From assembly GCF_007747655.1 (NCBI RefSeq), contig NZ_CP036274.1, positions 6,882,001-6,946,000 of the forward strand: 64,000 nt of DNA, in the 5' to 3' direction. Below, piece after piece: positions 46,404-53,837 of this stretch. The DNA is from Anatilimnocola aggregata. GTDB taxonomy: Bacteria > Planctomycetota > Planctomycetia > Pirellulales > Pirellulaceae. The notes beneath the pieces are model-generated. The model made no database searches, had not been told where the DNA came from, and saw nothing but the letters and a program-made list of their open reading frames with translations. The first letter of the stretch is position 1; every line of letters begins with the position of its first letter. A program made the translations under genes and the position numbers.

Positions 46404-46551
46404 CGGCAAAACGCAGACCAAAAGAGGAATGGCGAGCAATCCGGCATTTTAAGCGTCTTGGTCCTCCGCGCAGAGGGGGCCAGCGACGAAAATCCTGGCA
46501 GCCTATGCTGACTTGCCTCCCCGGCCTTTTGCCTCTTTTTTTTCGGGCCCT

Positions 46552-46917
46552 ATGAGCGATATCGAACTCGTGGTGAAGCGTTGCAAACGGCTGGAAAGTC
46601 TGCTCACGGAACACTTTGGTGCCGATGGTCGGGGACTGCACGAGAAGATCAGCAGCGTGGAACGGGAACTGACGCCGGCGCTGGTTAAGCGATTGCGTTT
46701 TATTGCCAGCGTGCGGAACAAGCTGGTTCATGAAGCCGATGCCGACAAGTTGCAAGATCGCCGCGCGTATCTCGAAGCGTGCGACAAGTCGGAACTGGAA
46801 CTGAAGAAATTGGCCGGTGTTCCGACCGGACTATCGTGGCCGCGGACGTTGCAAACCATTGCGTTCATTTTGTTGTTGATCGGACTCGTAATCATCTTAT
46901 TCGCGATCCGCAGTTGA
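46552..46917 (+). CDS. HEPN-like protein with C-terminal membrane anchor
   Basis: 121 aa from the ATG at 46552; an upstream-extended start at 46513 is less likely. Residues 1-80 are helical, and FIASVRNKLVHEAD carries the R-N-x-x-x-H motif of HEPN ribonucleases and the related DUF4145 family. The last 20 residues (IAFILLLIGLVIILFAI) form one membrane helix. It is thus a tail-anchored protein with its possible RNase domain in the cytoplasm. It stands alone between guaA and uvsE; no nucleotidyltransferase (MNT) partner is adjacent. RNase activity is inferred from the motif only. Confidence 0.5.
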   Translation: MSDIELVVKRCKRLESLLTEHFGADGRGLHEKISSVERELTPALVKRLRFIASVRNKLVHEADADKLQDRRAYLEACDKSELELKKLAGVPTGLSWPRTLQTIAFILLLIGLVIILFAIRS

Positions 46918-46977
46918 CGGCGGAGTAAAGTGAAGCCGAAGTCAGTCCTGCATTTCACAACGGGCGATTGAACCACC

Positions 46978-47934
46978 ATGCGACTCGGCCTCTGCTGCCA
47001 ATTTGCCAACGAGCCCATCAAGTTCAAAATCACGACGGCACTTGCTTGCAAAAAGCTGTCGCGCGAAGCGCGGCTCGCGAAGATCTCGGCCCTGTGCGTC
47101 AACAACGCCCAGTCTCTCGAACAGGCAATTCTCTACTGCGAGAATCACCACATCGGTGCCTTCCGTGTGCTCAGTCAATTGTGGCCTTTGAAGACGCACC
47201 CCGAATGCGGCTACCAACTGGCGGAGTTGCCGGAAGTGGAGCAAATTGTTGCGCAGCTATTAAAGTGCCGCGAGTTAGCCCGGCAGTCGCACGTGCGGTT
47301 GTCGTTCCACCCAGATCAATACGTGGTGCTCAATTCGCCACGTGACGAAGTCGTGGCCAGTTCTCTGGCGGAATTGGAGTATCAGTCCGAAGCGGCCGAA
47401 CTCATCGGCGCGGATGTCGTGAACATTCATGGCGGCGGCGCGTATGGTGACAAGCCCGACGCGCTCGCGCGGTTTCGACAAAACCTGCAGCGGCTGTCAC
47501 CGCGTGCTCGCGCGTTAATCACGCTCGAGAACGACGACAAAATCTATTCGCCAGCTGACTTGCTCCCGATTTGCGAGGCGGAACAGATCCCACTTTGTTA
47601 TGACGTCCATCACCATCGTTGTTTGCGTGACGAACTTTCCGTCGAAGAAGCCACGACTTCCGCCATTCAAACCTGGGCAGCTGATCGCCAGCAAGCGCGC
47701 GAGCCTCTGTTTCACATTTCCAGCCCGCTGAACGGCTGGCATAATCCGCAGCCGCAGTTACATCACGATTACATCGATCCTGCCGATGTTCCGAGCACGT
47801 GGTTGCACTTGCCGATTGCGGTAGATATCGAAGCCAAAGCCAAGGAACTAGCCATCAACAAGCTGCAAGCGTGGCTGGCGACCAGTGCGATAGCGGGTGA
47901 AGTGGTGTCTTCAAAACGTGCGCGAACTTACTGA
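46978..47934 (+). CDS. uvsE: UV-damage endonuclease UvsE
   Basis: 318 aa. MRLGLCCQFANEPIKF and the metal-binding HPDQYVVLNSPRDE, NIHGGGAYGDK, LENDDKIYSPADLLP and YDVHHHRC segments are the classic UVDE signature (a TIM-barrel with His/Glu/Asp metal ligands). It nicks DNA 5' to pyrimidine dimers and 6-4 products, starting alternative excision repair. It is the first gene of the compact run uvsE, pup-like, PafA-like. Confidence 0.95.
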   Translation: MRLGLCCQFANEPIKFKITTALACKKLSREARLAKISALCVNNAQSLEQAILYCENHHIGAFRVLSQLWPLKTHPECGYQLAELPEVEQIVAQLLKCRELARQSHVRLSFHPDQYVVLNSPRDEVVASSLAELEYQSEAAELIGADVVNIHGGGAYGDKPDALARFRQNLQRLSPRARALITLENDDKIYSPADLLPICEAEQIPLCYDVHHHRCLRDELSVEEATTSAIQTWAADRQQAREPLFHISSPLNGWHNPQPQLHHDYIDPADVPSTWLHLPIAVDIEAKAKELAINKLQAWLATSAIAGEVVSSKRARTY

Positions 47935-47977
47935 TTCGGCGACCGCGCGCTTGCCGCTTGCGATGACCGCAGTTAGG

Positions 47978-48205
47978 ATGAATTCCTTCGCAGCCTCGCT
48001 GGTTGATGACAGCCCGTTCTCCGCTTTTTGTGATGCAGGTGACGACATGGTTCGCAGTGACGTAGTGAAGCCAGAAACAGTCGACATTGCCGAAGCTGCT
48101 CCGGTTCGCGACCTGAGCGAAGTGCTCAACCAAATTCAAGTCGACGCCAAATCGCAGGCAGCTGAATATCTGCACGAGACGGAAGTTCCGTACGGTGGCG
48201 AGTAA
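47978..48205 (+). CDS. pup: Pup-like protein ending in Gly-Gly-Glu
   Basis: 75 aa from the ATG at 47978. A later ATG at 48047, preceded by AGGTGA, gives 52 aa and is equally possible. The C-terminus reads PVRDLSEVLNQIQVDAKSQ, then AAEYLHETEVPYGGE. A mostly disordered acidic body, a helix near the C-terminus and the terminal GGE (or GGQ) are defining features of prokaryotic ubiquitin-like protein, which is attached through its last residue to lysines. A Glu ending needs no Dop deamidation. Its stop overlaps the PafA-like gene by 11 bases. Overall sequence identity to actinobacterial Pup is low, so the call rests on the C-terminus and neighbourhood. Confidence 0.7.
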   Translation: MNSFAASLVDDSPFSAFCDAGDDMVRSDVVKPETVDIAEAAPVRDLSEVLNQIQVDAKSQAAEYLHETEVPYGGE

Positions 48206-49964
48206 GCCGGCGATCTTCGAGCGCTTGATCGGGCTCGAAACTGAATACGCCCTGGCGATCTCGAATTCGGCAGCAGCTTACACCGAGGCCAGCGAGCCCG
48301 GGGGAAAGTACCGTGTTTATCGGCACTTAGTTGCCGAAGTACGCAAACGAGTCCCGACCGTCGAAGCCCGGAACATGAAAGAGGGGATCTTTCATGCCGC
48401 CGGCGGTGCCGTGTGGTTCGAAGCGGAACGCCCCGCAGCGGGTGGCGGCCTGATTGAAGGAGCCACTCCCGAATGCCGCAGTCCTCGGCAGCTTTTGGCC
48501 TGGCAGCGAGCGCAGGATGAACTTCTTTCGCAGGCCGCCAGCGCAGCCTTTGGCGATGAAGTTCGGTTGCTCAAGAACGATCGCGATGCCCACGGCAACA
48601 TTTACGGGGCACAAGAAAATTACGAAGTCGACCTGGCCTCTGGGTTCGGACTGATTGCCTGGCGAATCTCGTTGGTCCTAGTGCTGCCTCTTGCAGCTCT
48701 TACTTGGATCGCGCTCTGGCTGCTCATTGGAATTGGTCGAACCTATACTTTGCTCGCGCTGATTGGCTACTTAATCGCCTCGCGCTGGATGAAAGAGCCG
48801 CAAGGACTCGCGCGAGTTTTGTTTGGCTGCGAACTCGAACGCCTCGAAGAAGCAGGACCGACCGGGCCGCGCTGGCTCGAAGCAACCTTGGCCGTTGTCA
48901 CCCGCGTGCTGATTTTTCCGATCGCCATTGCTCTTTACTGTCCGCTGGAACTGTTTGCATTTCGCAAATTGCGTCGGCAATTGACGCCGTTCCTCATCTC
49001 GCGACCCATCATCGCTGGCACAGGAATGATCGACAACGACGGCAAGTTTCATTTGGCCGACAAAGCACCGGCGATGAATTGCTTGACCGGGTATGGCGGC
49101 ATGCTGGCGGATCGCCCCGTTTACAGCTTTGGCCATTTCTTCAAAACCGCCTATGCCGATGCCTGGCTCGACCCGCTCGAATATGCGTCTCTTTTTCAGC
49201 AGCGGCAACGACTGCAGATCGCGCTCGGCGATTCCAACCGCGCGGATGTCGCCGAGTACCTGCGCATCGGTACCACGCTGCTGGTGATCGACGCCATTGA
49301 GGCGGGCTGCCTGCCGGCGGTCGCCCGAATTCGTCAGCCCCTGCGAGCGCTGCGGGCCATTTGTGCCGATCCCACGCTCAAGTTTCAAATCCCGCTCGTG
49401 GGCAAGCGAACCTGTACGGCGATCGAATTGCAGCGTTTCTATCTGGATGCATGCCGCGCTTTTGTCGATCAAGCAGACAACCCACCAACCGAAGCGCGGC
49501 AAATTTTACGACTGTGGGAAGAGACTCTCGATGCGCTCGAAGAGGATCCGCAGGACCTGGTCGGTTCGCTCGATTGGGTCACGAAGCAATTCCTGCTCAG
49601 CAAAGCCGGACCTGATGCAGCGTGGGAGGTGCGAAAGAAAATCGACCTTCGCTACTCCGAACTTTCGGACGAAGGCTATTTCGAACGGCTGCGTAGCACC
49701 GGCATCACCGAACAGTTGCTCGCGCCAGCGGAAATCGACTATGCCCTCCGCAATCCGCCGACGGGCACTCCCGCCACGGTGCGCGGGCGCTATATCCGCG
49801 AGTTCTCGGGGGGCGAGGAAGCAATTGCCGTCAATTGGCAGCGAATTTATCTCGGTTCTGGCCGCAAAGAGCGTCAAATCGATCTTAGTCGCTATCGCCC
49901 GCTTCATCCCCCTGCTCCGCGAGCAAGCAGCAAGAAATCTCGCCGTAAAGATCGTGGCGCATAA
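48195..49964 (+). CDS. PafA/Dop-family enzyme (Pup ligase or depupylase) with transmembrane insertion
   Basis: 589 aa from the GTG at 48195, inside the 3' end of the pup-like gene, with GGAAG upstream. It shares the carboxylate-amine-ligase fold of PafA and Dop: GLETEYAL at 13-20 (Mg-binding Glu15), ATPECRSP at 90-97, NDRDAHGNIYGAQENYEV at 128-145, LTPFLISRPIIAGTGM at 263-278 and GDSNRADVAEYLRIGTT at 345-361. Between 146 and 262 lies an insertion with about three hydrophobic helices (about 153-180, 183-197, 230-250) that is absent from actinobacterial enzymes. The position of the catalytic Asp (VDxxHPEY in PafA/Dop) reads FEAERPAAG. The C-terminus is basic. No proteasome genes are nearby. Confidence 0.85.
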   Translation: MASKPAIFERLIGLETEYALAISNSAAAYTEASEPGGKYRVYRHLVAEVRKRVPTVEARNMKEGIFHAAGGAVWFEAERPAAGGGLIEGATPECRSPRQLLAWQRAQDELLSQAASAAFGDEVRLLKNDRDAHGNIYGAQENYEVDLASGFGLIAWRISLVLVLPLAALTWIALWLLIGIGRTYTLLALIGYLIASRWMKEPQGLARVLFGCELERLEEAGPTGPRWLEATLAVVTRVLIFPIAIALYCPLELFAFRKLRRQLTPFLISRPIIAGTGMIDNDGKFHLADKAPAMNCLTGYGGMLADRPVYSFGHFFKTAYADAWLDPLEYASLFQQRQRLQIALGDSNRADVAEYLRIGTTLLVIDAIEAGCLPAVARIRQPLRALRAICADPTLKFQIPLVGKRTCTAIELQRFYLDACRAFVDQADNPPTEARQILRLWEETLDALEEDPQDLVGSLDWVTKQFLLSKAGPDAAWEVRKKIDLRYSELSDEGYFERLRSTGITEQLLAPAEIDYALRNPPTGTPATVRGRYIREFSGGEEAIAVNWQRIYLGSGRKERQIDLSRYRPLHPPAPRASSKKSRRKDRGA

Positions 49965-50108
49965 GCGAACCGGGAATAATCGGTTCACTGGCCGCATCGA
50001 ATCTCTAGCGACACGTTTCTAGCGTGAATAGTGCGAACCTTTGTTTTCTGCTGCCGTCTAATCTTACAGACAGTCGCTTTCGCACACCAAGTTGCAGGAT
50101 TCAGTTCC

Positions 50109-50219
50109 ATGTCAGTCATTCGTCCGGGCATCAACGAACAAGAACGCCAACGGAAACTTCCCGGTCTGCCAGTCGGCAAACCGGTGAATTTCGTGTTTGG
50201 TAATCGTTCGCGCTGGTGA
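50109..50219 (+). CDS. 36-residue ORF, possible leader peptide of the tRNA cluster
   Basis: 36 codons beginning MSVIRPGINEQERQRK and ending FGNRSRW, with AGGA nine bases upstream of the ATG. Its TGA stop (50217-50219) falls inside the left arm of a long hairpin that competes with a terminator. The ribosome position on this ORF could therefore decide which hairpin forms. The downstream genes are tRNAs. No family is recognised. It could also be an independent microprotein of the pup/PafA operon. Confidence 0.45.
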   Translation: MSVIRPGINEQERQRKLPGLPVGKPVNFVFGNRSRW

Positions 50220-50266
50220 CACCCGGTCTTGTTGACCGCAACCGCTTTTAAAAGCCCGGTGTCACC
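50215..50266 (+). promoter_or_regulatory. Antiterminator-like stem overlapping a terminator
   Basis: GGTGACACC (50215-50223) can pair with GGTGTCACC (50258-50266), enclosing a smaller CGGTC-TTGTT-GACCG hairpin. The right arm is also part of the terminator at 50251-50282, so the two structures exclude each other. This is the layout of an attenuator or riboswitch expression platform. Confidence 0.55.
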
Positions 50267-50282
50267 AACGCCGGGCTTTTTT
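50251..50282 (+). terminator. Intrinsic terminator before the tRNA cluster
   Basis: AAAGCCCGG (50251-50259) pairs with CCGGGCTTT (50271-50279) over an 11-base loop and is followed by a T-run to 50282. It ends the uvsE-pup-PafA run or attenuates readthrough into the tRNA cluster, which begins 21 bases later. Confidence 0.8.
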
Positions 50283-50302
50283 CGTGGACTTTTCGCACTT
50301 TG

Positions 50303-50374
50303 GGGTCGGTAGCTGAGACGGTGTAGCGCCTGGTTGAAGGCCAGGAGACGAGGATTCGAGCACCTCCCGACCCA
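50303..50374 (+). tRNA. tRNA-Phe (GAA), divergent
   Basis: The acceptor GGGTCGG pairs with CCGACCC. Anticodon arm CCTGG-TTGAAGG-CCAGG, D-stem GCTG/TAGC with an eight-base loop, T-loop TTCGAGC. The T-stem GAGGA/ACCTC has one A-A mismatch. 72 bases, no CCA encoded. Confidence 0.8.
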
Positions 50375-50385
50375 CTGAGGAAAGA

Positions 50386-50434
50386 GATGAGGGATGAGGG
50401 ATGAGGGATGAGGGATGAGGGATGAGGGATGAGG
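50386..50434. repeat. Tandem 7-bp repeat, GATGAGG x7
   Basis: Seven consecutive perfect copies of GATGAGG between the Phe and Glu tRNA genes. Such short arrays change copy number by slippage. Confidence 0.9.
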
Positions 50435-50495
50435 CGAAACGCATGCTTTGTATTCCTCTCGCATCTCACCTCCCGTCCCTCGCCCCTTCCTCCTT

Positions 50496-50568
50496 GGCCC
50501 GTTCGTTTAGTGGTACAGGATGCCGCTTTTTCAAAGCGGCGAGATGGGTTCGATTCCCATACGGGCTA
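50496..50568 (+). tRNA. tRNA-Glu (TTC), divergent
   Basis: The acceptor GGCCCGT pairs with ACGGGCT, with one G-T pair at the end. Anticodon arm CCGCT-TTTTCAA-AGCGG and T-arm ATGGG-TTCGATT-CCCAT. No CCA encoded. Unlike normal bacterial Glu tRNAs, it does not start GGCCC(C/T)(A/T)TCGTC. Confidence 0.85.
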
Positions 50569-50590
50569 CTGAATAAATGTTTGTTTTTCT

Positions 50591-50669
50591 GAGCCGGAAG
50601 CGTCAGCGCCCGGAGAGCTCACCGAATCACCCGACCAGAAACTCTCCGGGCGCTGACGCTTCCGGCTCA
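50591..50669. repeat. Long perfect inverted repeat between tRNA genes
   Basis: A 27-base arm at 50591-50617 (GAGCCGGAAGCGTCAGCGCC, then CGGAGAG) is perfectly inverted at 50643-50669, separated by 25 bases. Repeats with this arm sequence look like a dispersed, REP-type element; they may also terminate or process the tRNA transcript. Confidence 0.85.
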
Positions 50670-50690
50670 CGATCACACATTCACAACCAT

Positions 50691-50765
50691 GGTAGTCGCG
50701 GGCTGGTATGCCTGACTTCGGCTGATAACCGAAGCCCGCTGAGTTCGATTCTCAGGACTACCAGT
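50691..50765 (+). tRNA. tRNA-Ile (GAT), divergent
   Basis: Acceptor TGGTAGT/ACTACCA, anticodon arm TTCGG-CTGATAA-CCGAA, T-arm CTGAG-TTCGATT-CTCAG. The first acceptor base is T rather than G or A, and there is no CCA. This differs from the usual rRNA-operon Ile tRNA, which starts GGG. Confidence 0.85.
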
Positions 50766-50835
50766 TCAGACCCGCGTAGGAACCAAATCATGCACCGCGA
50801 TTCAACATCCAAACGCTGGCGACTCGGCAATTTCC

Positions 50836-50907
50836 AGGGTCGTGGTGTAACGGCAGCATGACGGACTTTTACTCCGTCCGGTGTGGGTTCAAATCCCTCC
50901 GGCCCTA
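50836..50907 (+). tRNA. tRNA-Lys (TTT), divergent
   Basis: Acceptor AGGGTCG/CGGCCCT with one T-G pair, anticodon arm ACGGA-CTTTTAC-TCCGT. The T-arm GTGGG-TTCAAAT-CCCTC has one T-T mismatch. No CCA encoded. Confidence 0.8.
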
Positions 50908-50965
50908 TGACAGTCTGGTGCCCTTCCCAGCGCGCGAATCGAGGAGCGAACCAAGAACAATCAAC

Positions 50966-51039
50966 GGGACCAAGGTGTTAGTGGCAGCATACTCGGCTCT
51001 TAACCGAGCTTGGTGAGGGTTCGAGCCCCTCTGGTCCCA
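50966..51039 (+). tRNA. tRNA-Lys (CTT)
   Basis: Acceptor GGGACCA/TGGTCCC, anticodon arm CTCGG-CTCTTAA-CCGAG, T-arm GAGGG-TTCGAGC-CCCTC. All stems are well paired. No CCA encoded. Confidence 0.88.
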
Positions 51040-51060
51040 CTACAGGCAAGTTTACGATAC

Positions 51061-51131
51061 GCGCCCATGAGGTAACGGCAACCTACTGCTTTGCCAGGGC
51101 GGAACTGCGGGTTCAATTCCCGCTGGGCGCT
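51061..51131 (+). tRNA. tRNA-Gly (GCC), divergent
   Basis: Acceptor GCGCCCA/TGGGCGC, anticodon arm CTGCT-TTGCCAG-GGCGG with two wobble pairs, T-arm GCGGG-TTCAATT-CCCGC. 71 bases, discriminator T, no CCA. Confidence 0.83.
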
Positions 51132-51136
51132 TTGTC

Positions 51137-51200
51137 GTGGGATAGGCCACCCGCTTGTCAGCGAGCAAGCAATTTGTGACAGGCAGGAGGCCTATCCCAC
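51137..51200. repeat. Palindromic repeat between Gly and Pro tRNA genes
   Basis: GTGGGATAGGCC (51137-51148) and GGCCTATCCCAC (51189-51200) form outer arms; inner GCTTG/CAAGC and TGTCA/TGACA pairings extend the stem. The core resembles the sequence at about 44750-44772, so it is likely another copy of a dispersed family. Confidence 0.75.
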
Positions 51201-51206
51201 ATAACA

Positions 51207-51282
51207 TCAGGATGTAGGAAAGTGGACTACTCCGCGTGCCTCGGGCGCACGAGATCGCTGGTTCGAATCCAGCCATCCTGAC
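51207..51282 (+). tRNA. tRNA-Pro (CGG)
   Basis: Acceptor TCAGGAT/ATCCTGA, anticodon arm CGTGC-CTCGGGC-GCACG, T-arm GCTGG-TTCGAAT-CCAGC. The T-A first pair is unusual; proline tRNAs of bacteria normally open with CGG. No CCA encoded. Confidence 0.83.
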
Positions 51283-51287
51283 TTCAT

Positions 51288-51362
51288 TGCGGTGGTTTCC
51301 GTGTTGGTACGGAGCGGCGGCTGTTAACCGCCTCGACGCAGGTTCGATTCCTGCCGCCGCAG
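51288..51362 (+). tRNA. tRNA-Asn (GTT), divergent
   Basis: Acceptor TGCGGTG/CGCCGCA with one T-G pair, anticodon arm GGCGG-CTGTTAA-CCGCC, T-arm GCAGG-TTCGATT-CCTGC. No CCA encoded. Confidence 0.83.
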
Positions 51363-51434
51363 CTTCGGGGCGAGCGATTCCCCGCTTCTTCTGCAACGGA
51401 CCACAGTTCGTTGCGAAAGTGAACCACTCACCCG

Positions 51435-53837
51435 CTACTTCAAATCAACCGTTACCTGGCGGATTTTGCCGGTGAACTTGTTGTTGCCTGCTTGATAGTC
51501 GTCGCTCACTGGCGTTTCGCCATCCTGGCCAACATCGGCACCTTCGTCCGCCGAGAAGATAAAGCCTTGCGTGCGCTCGATGCGCCCTTCGCCGACCTTC
51601 TCGCCGTTCACCAGCAGCACTCCCTGGCCACCCTTGCCGAAGCCGCCGCCATCGTAAGTAAACTCGAAACGGATGGTCGCTTTGCCCGGCAAAAGTGGCT
51701 TCGTGGCGGCCACTTTATCCGTACGCAGACCAAGGAAGTTGTAAGCGTAAGTTGGCTTGCCATCTTTCACATACAAGCTCCAGCCACCAAAGCGCCCCGC
51801 CTGAGCGACAATGACACCGCTTGCACCGGTCGTGGGAATCTCGACATCGGCTGTGATGCTGTGCGATTGGTTCTTGGTGTTGATGAATACGTTCTCCGAC
51901 ATGCCGGTCATGCCTTCATAGACGGTCAGCGACTTGCGACCAGCCATGAGGTCCGGACGACCCACGAGCGTTGCGTTCAGCCGTTCGAGCATCCGATCGT
52001 CCAGCGGCAGAACGGTGTACTTGAGCGCCTCTTTGAGGAACAACTCTTGAAGCTCTTTAAGCTTGGCAGGATTCTGGGCAGCCAGGTCATTGGCCGAACT
52101 AAAGTCTTCGTCGACGTGATATAGCTCCCAGGTATCCTCGAGGAATGGATGTCGGACCTTCGCTTCCCAAGGAGCCTTATGAACCGTGTGGGCCAGCCAA
52201 CCATCGTGATAAATGCCACGATTGCCGAAGATTTCGAAATACTGCGTCTTGCGTCGATCCTGGGCAGTTGCATCGGCGAAGGTGTAGAGCAGACTAACCC
52301 CTTCGATGGGCGTTTGCGGCGTCGTGTTAACGACCTTAGGCTCTGGCAACTGTGCTGCCTCGAGAATGGTCGGCGCAATGTCGATGACGTGGTGCCACTG
52401 CGAACGGAGCTCACCTTTCGCGGCAATGCCTTGCGGCCAGTGGACGACCATGCCATTGCGCGTGCCGCCGTAACTGCCGGCGACTTGCTTGGTCCAGGTA
52501 AACGGTGTATCGCCCGCGACTGCCCATCCGGCGGCATAGTGTGGATAGGAATTCGGGCCACCTAATTCGTCGTAATGTTTTAAAATCTCGGCCACGCTTT
52601 CAGGCACACCATTGAAATAAGTTGCCTCGTTGAACAGGCCGTTCATCGTTCCTTCGGCACTCGCGCCATTATCGCCCACGATGTAGAAGACCAGCGTGTT
52701 ATCGAGTTGGCCCAAGTCTTCGATCGCTTGAATCAATCGGCCAGCTTCGTAATCGGCGTACTCGCCAAAGCCTGCGAAAATTTCCATCTGCCGCGCAAAA
52801 AGCTTCTTTTCGTCGGCACTCAGCTGGTCCCAGTCCTTGATGGCCTCGGGCTTGCGAGCCAGTTTGGTACCAGCTGGCACCACGCCGAGCTTGATTTGCC
52901 GTGCCAGCGTTTCTTCGCGGAGCTTATCCCAGCCTTGATCGAACTGGCCTTTGTATTTGGCAATCCACTCCTTCGGCACATGGTGCGGCGCGTGCGTGGC
53001 TCCCGGCGCAAAGTAAGTGAAGAAGGGCTTGTGGGGTGTGAGCGATTTTTGCGAATTCGTCCACCGAATTGCCTGATTCGCCAGGTCGGTCATCAGGTGA
53101 TAGCCGGGCGCATTCGGGGTCTCGATTTTGTTGAGCCCTTCGTACAGCCCGGGGGCCCATTGGTTCGCTTCGCCCCCAATGAAGCCGTAGAAGTGATCGA
53201 AGCCAGAGCGAGTCGGCCAGCGGTCGGTTGGGCCGGACGGGCTCACCTCCCAGGCAGCCGTCTCGTGCGATTTGCCGAAGGCAGCAGTGCTGTAGCCATT
53301 CAGCCGGAGCATCTCGGCCAACGGAGCGACGCTATCGGGCCGCTTGCCGGTTTGACCGGGAAAGGCAGTCGCTGTCTCGGTGATCGAGCCCATGTTGCAA
53401 ACGTGGTGGTTCCGCCCAGACAGGAGTGCGGCCCGTGTGGGTGAGCAGAGGGCCGTGGTGTGGAATTTGTTGTACTTCAGCCCATTTTTCGCGAGCCGTT
53501 CGAGCGTGGGCATGTGAACGGGGCCGCCAAAGGCGCTCGACTGGCCGAAACCCATGTCGTCGATCAAGACAATCAGCACATTGGGCGCGCCCTTGGGTGC
53601 CGTCACTTGAAACTGCGGTGGTGCCTTGGCGTTGCGGGCATCGAGGGTTGTAATCGGCGCGAGCTTGGGTTCTGGAATCGGCAGTTGCGTCCGATCCAAG
53701 ACATAGGGTCCAGCTTCGCCGGGTGTTTGCTTTTCTTGGGCCTGCCCCTGGTTCGTCAACTGGCTGTCATTGGCAAAGTAGAGCGCCAGTCCCGCAACAC
53801 ACACGCAGGCAGAATAAATGAGAGATCGTGGATTCAT
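51435..53837 (-). CDS. Sulfatase (type I, formylglycine)
   Basis: 800 aa from the ATG at 53837 (signal peptide LIYSACVCVAGLALYFA); a longer frame to 53969 lacks support. The sulfatase start VLIVLIDDMGFG supplies metal ligands, and CSPTRAALLSGR holds the Cys that becomes formylglycine. The middle part (THAPHHVPKEWIAKYKGQFDQG) fits arylsulfatases of the large planctomycete group. The last 170 residues are a jelly-roll/ConA-like domain (RFGGWSLYVKDGKPTYAYN), probably for polysaccharide binding. The protein is predicted to be exported. It releases sulfate from glycans such as marine or host polysaccharides; the exact substrate is unknown. Confidence 0.92.
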   Translation of the reverse strand: MNPRSLIYSACVCVAGLALYFANDSQLTNQGQAQEKQTPGEAGPYVLDRTQLPIPEPKLAPITTLDARNAKAPPQFQVTAPKGAPNVLIVLIDDMGFGQSSAFGGPVHMPTLERLAKNGLKYNKFHTTALCSPTRAALLSGRNHHVCNMGSITETATAFPGQTGKRPDSVAPLAEMLRLNGYSTAAFGKSHETAAWEVSPSGPTDRWPTRSGFDHFYGFIGGEANQWAPGLYEGLNKIETPNAPGYHLMTDLANQAIRWTNSQKSLTPHKPFFTYFAPGATHAPHHVPKEWIAKYKGQFDQGWDKLREETLARQIKLGVVPAGTKLARKPEAIKDWDQLSADEKKLFARQMEIFAGFGEYADYEAGRLIQAIEDLGQLDNTLVFYIVGDNGASAEGTMNGLFNEATYFNGVPESVAEILKHYDELGGPNSYPHYAAGWAVAGDTPFTWTKQVAGSYGGTRNGMVVHWPQGIAAKGELRSQWHHVIDIAPTILEAAQLPEPKVVNTTPQTPIEGVSLLYTFADATAQDRRKTQYFEIFGNRGIYHDGWLAHTVHKAPWEAKVRHPFLEDTWELYHVDEDFSSANDLAAQNPAKLKELQELFLKEALKYTVLPLDDRMLERLNATLVGRPDLMAGRKSLTVYEGMTGMSENVFINTKNQSHSITADVEIPTTGASGVIVAQAGRFGGWSLYVKDGKPTYAYNFLGLRTDKVAATKPLLPGKATIRFEFTYDGGGFGKGGQGVLLVNGEKVGEGRIERTQGFIFSADEGADVGQDGETPVSDDYQAGNNKFTGKIRQVTVDLK

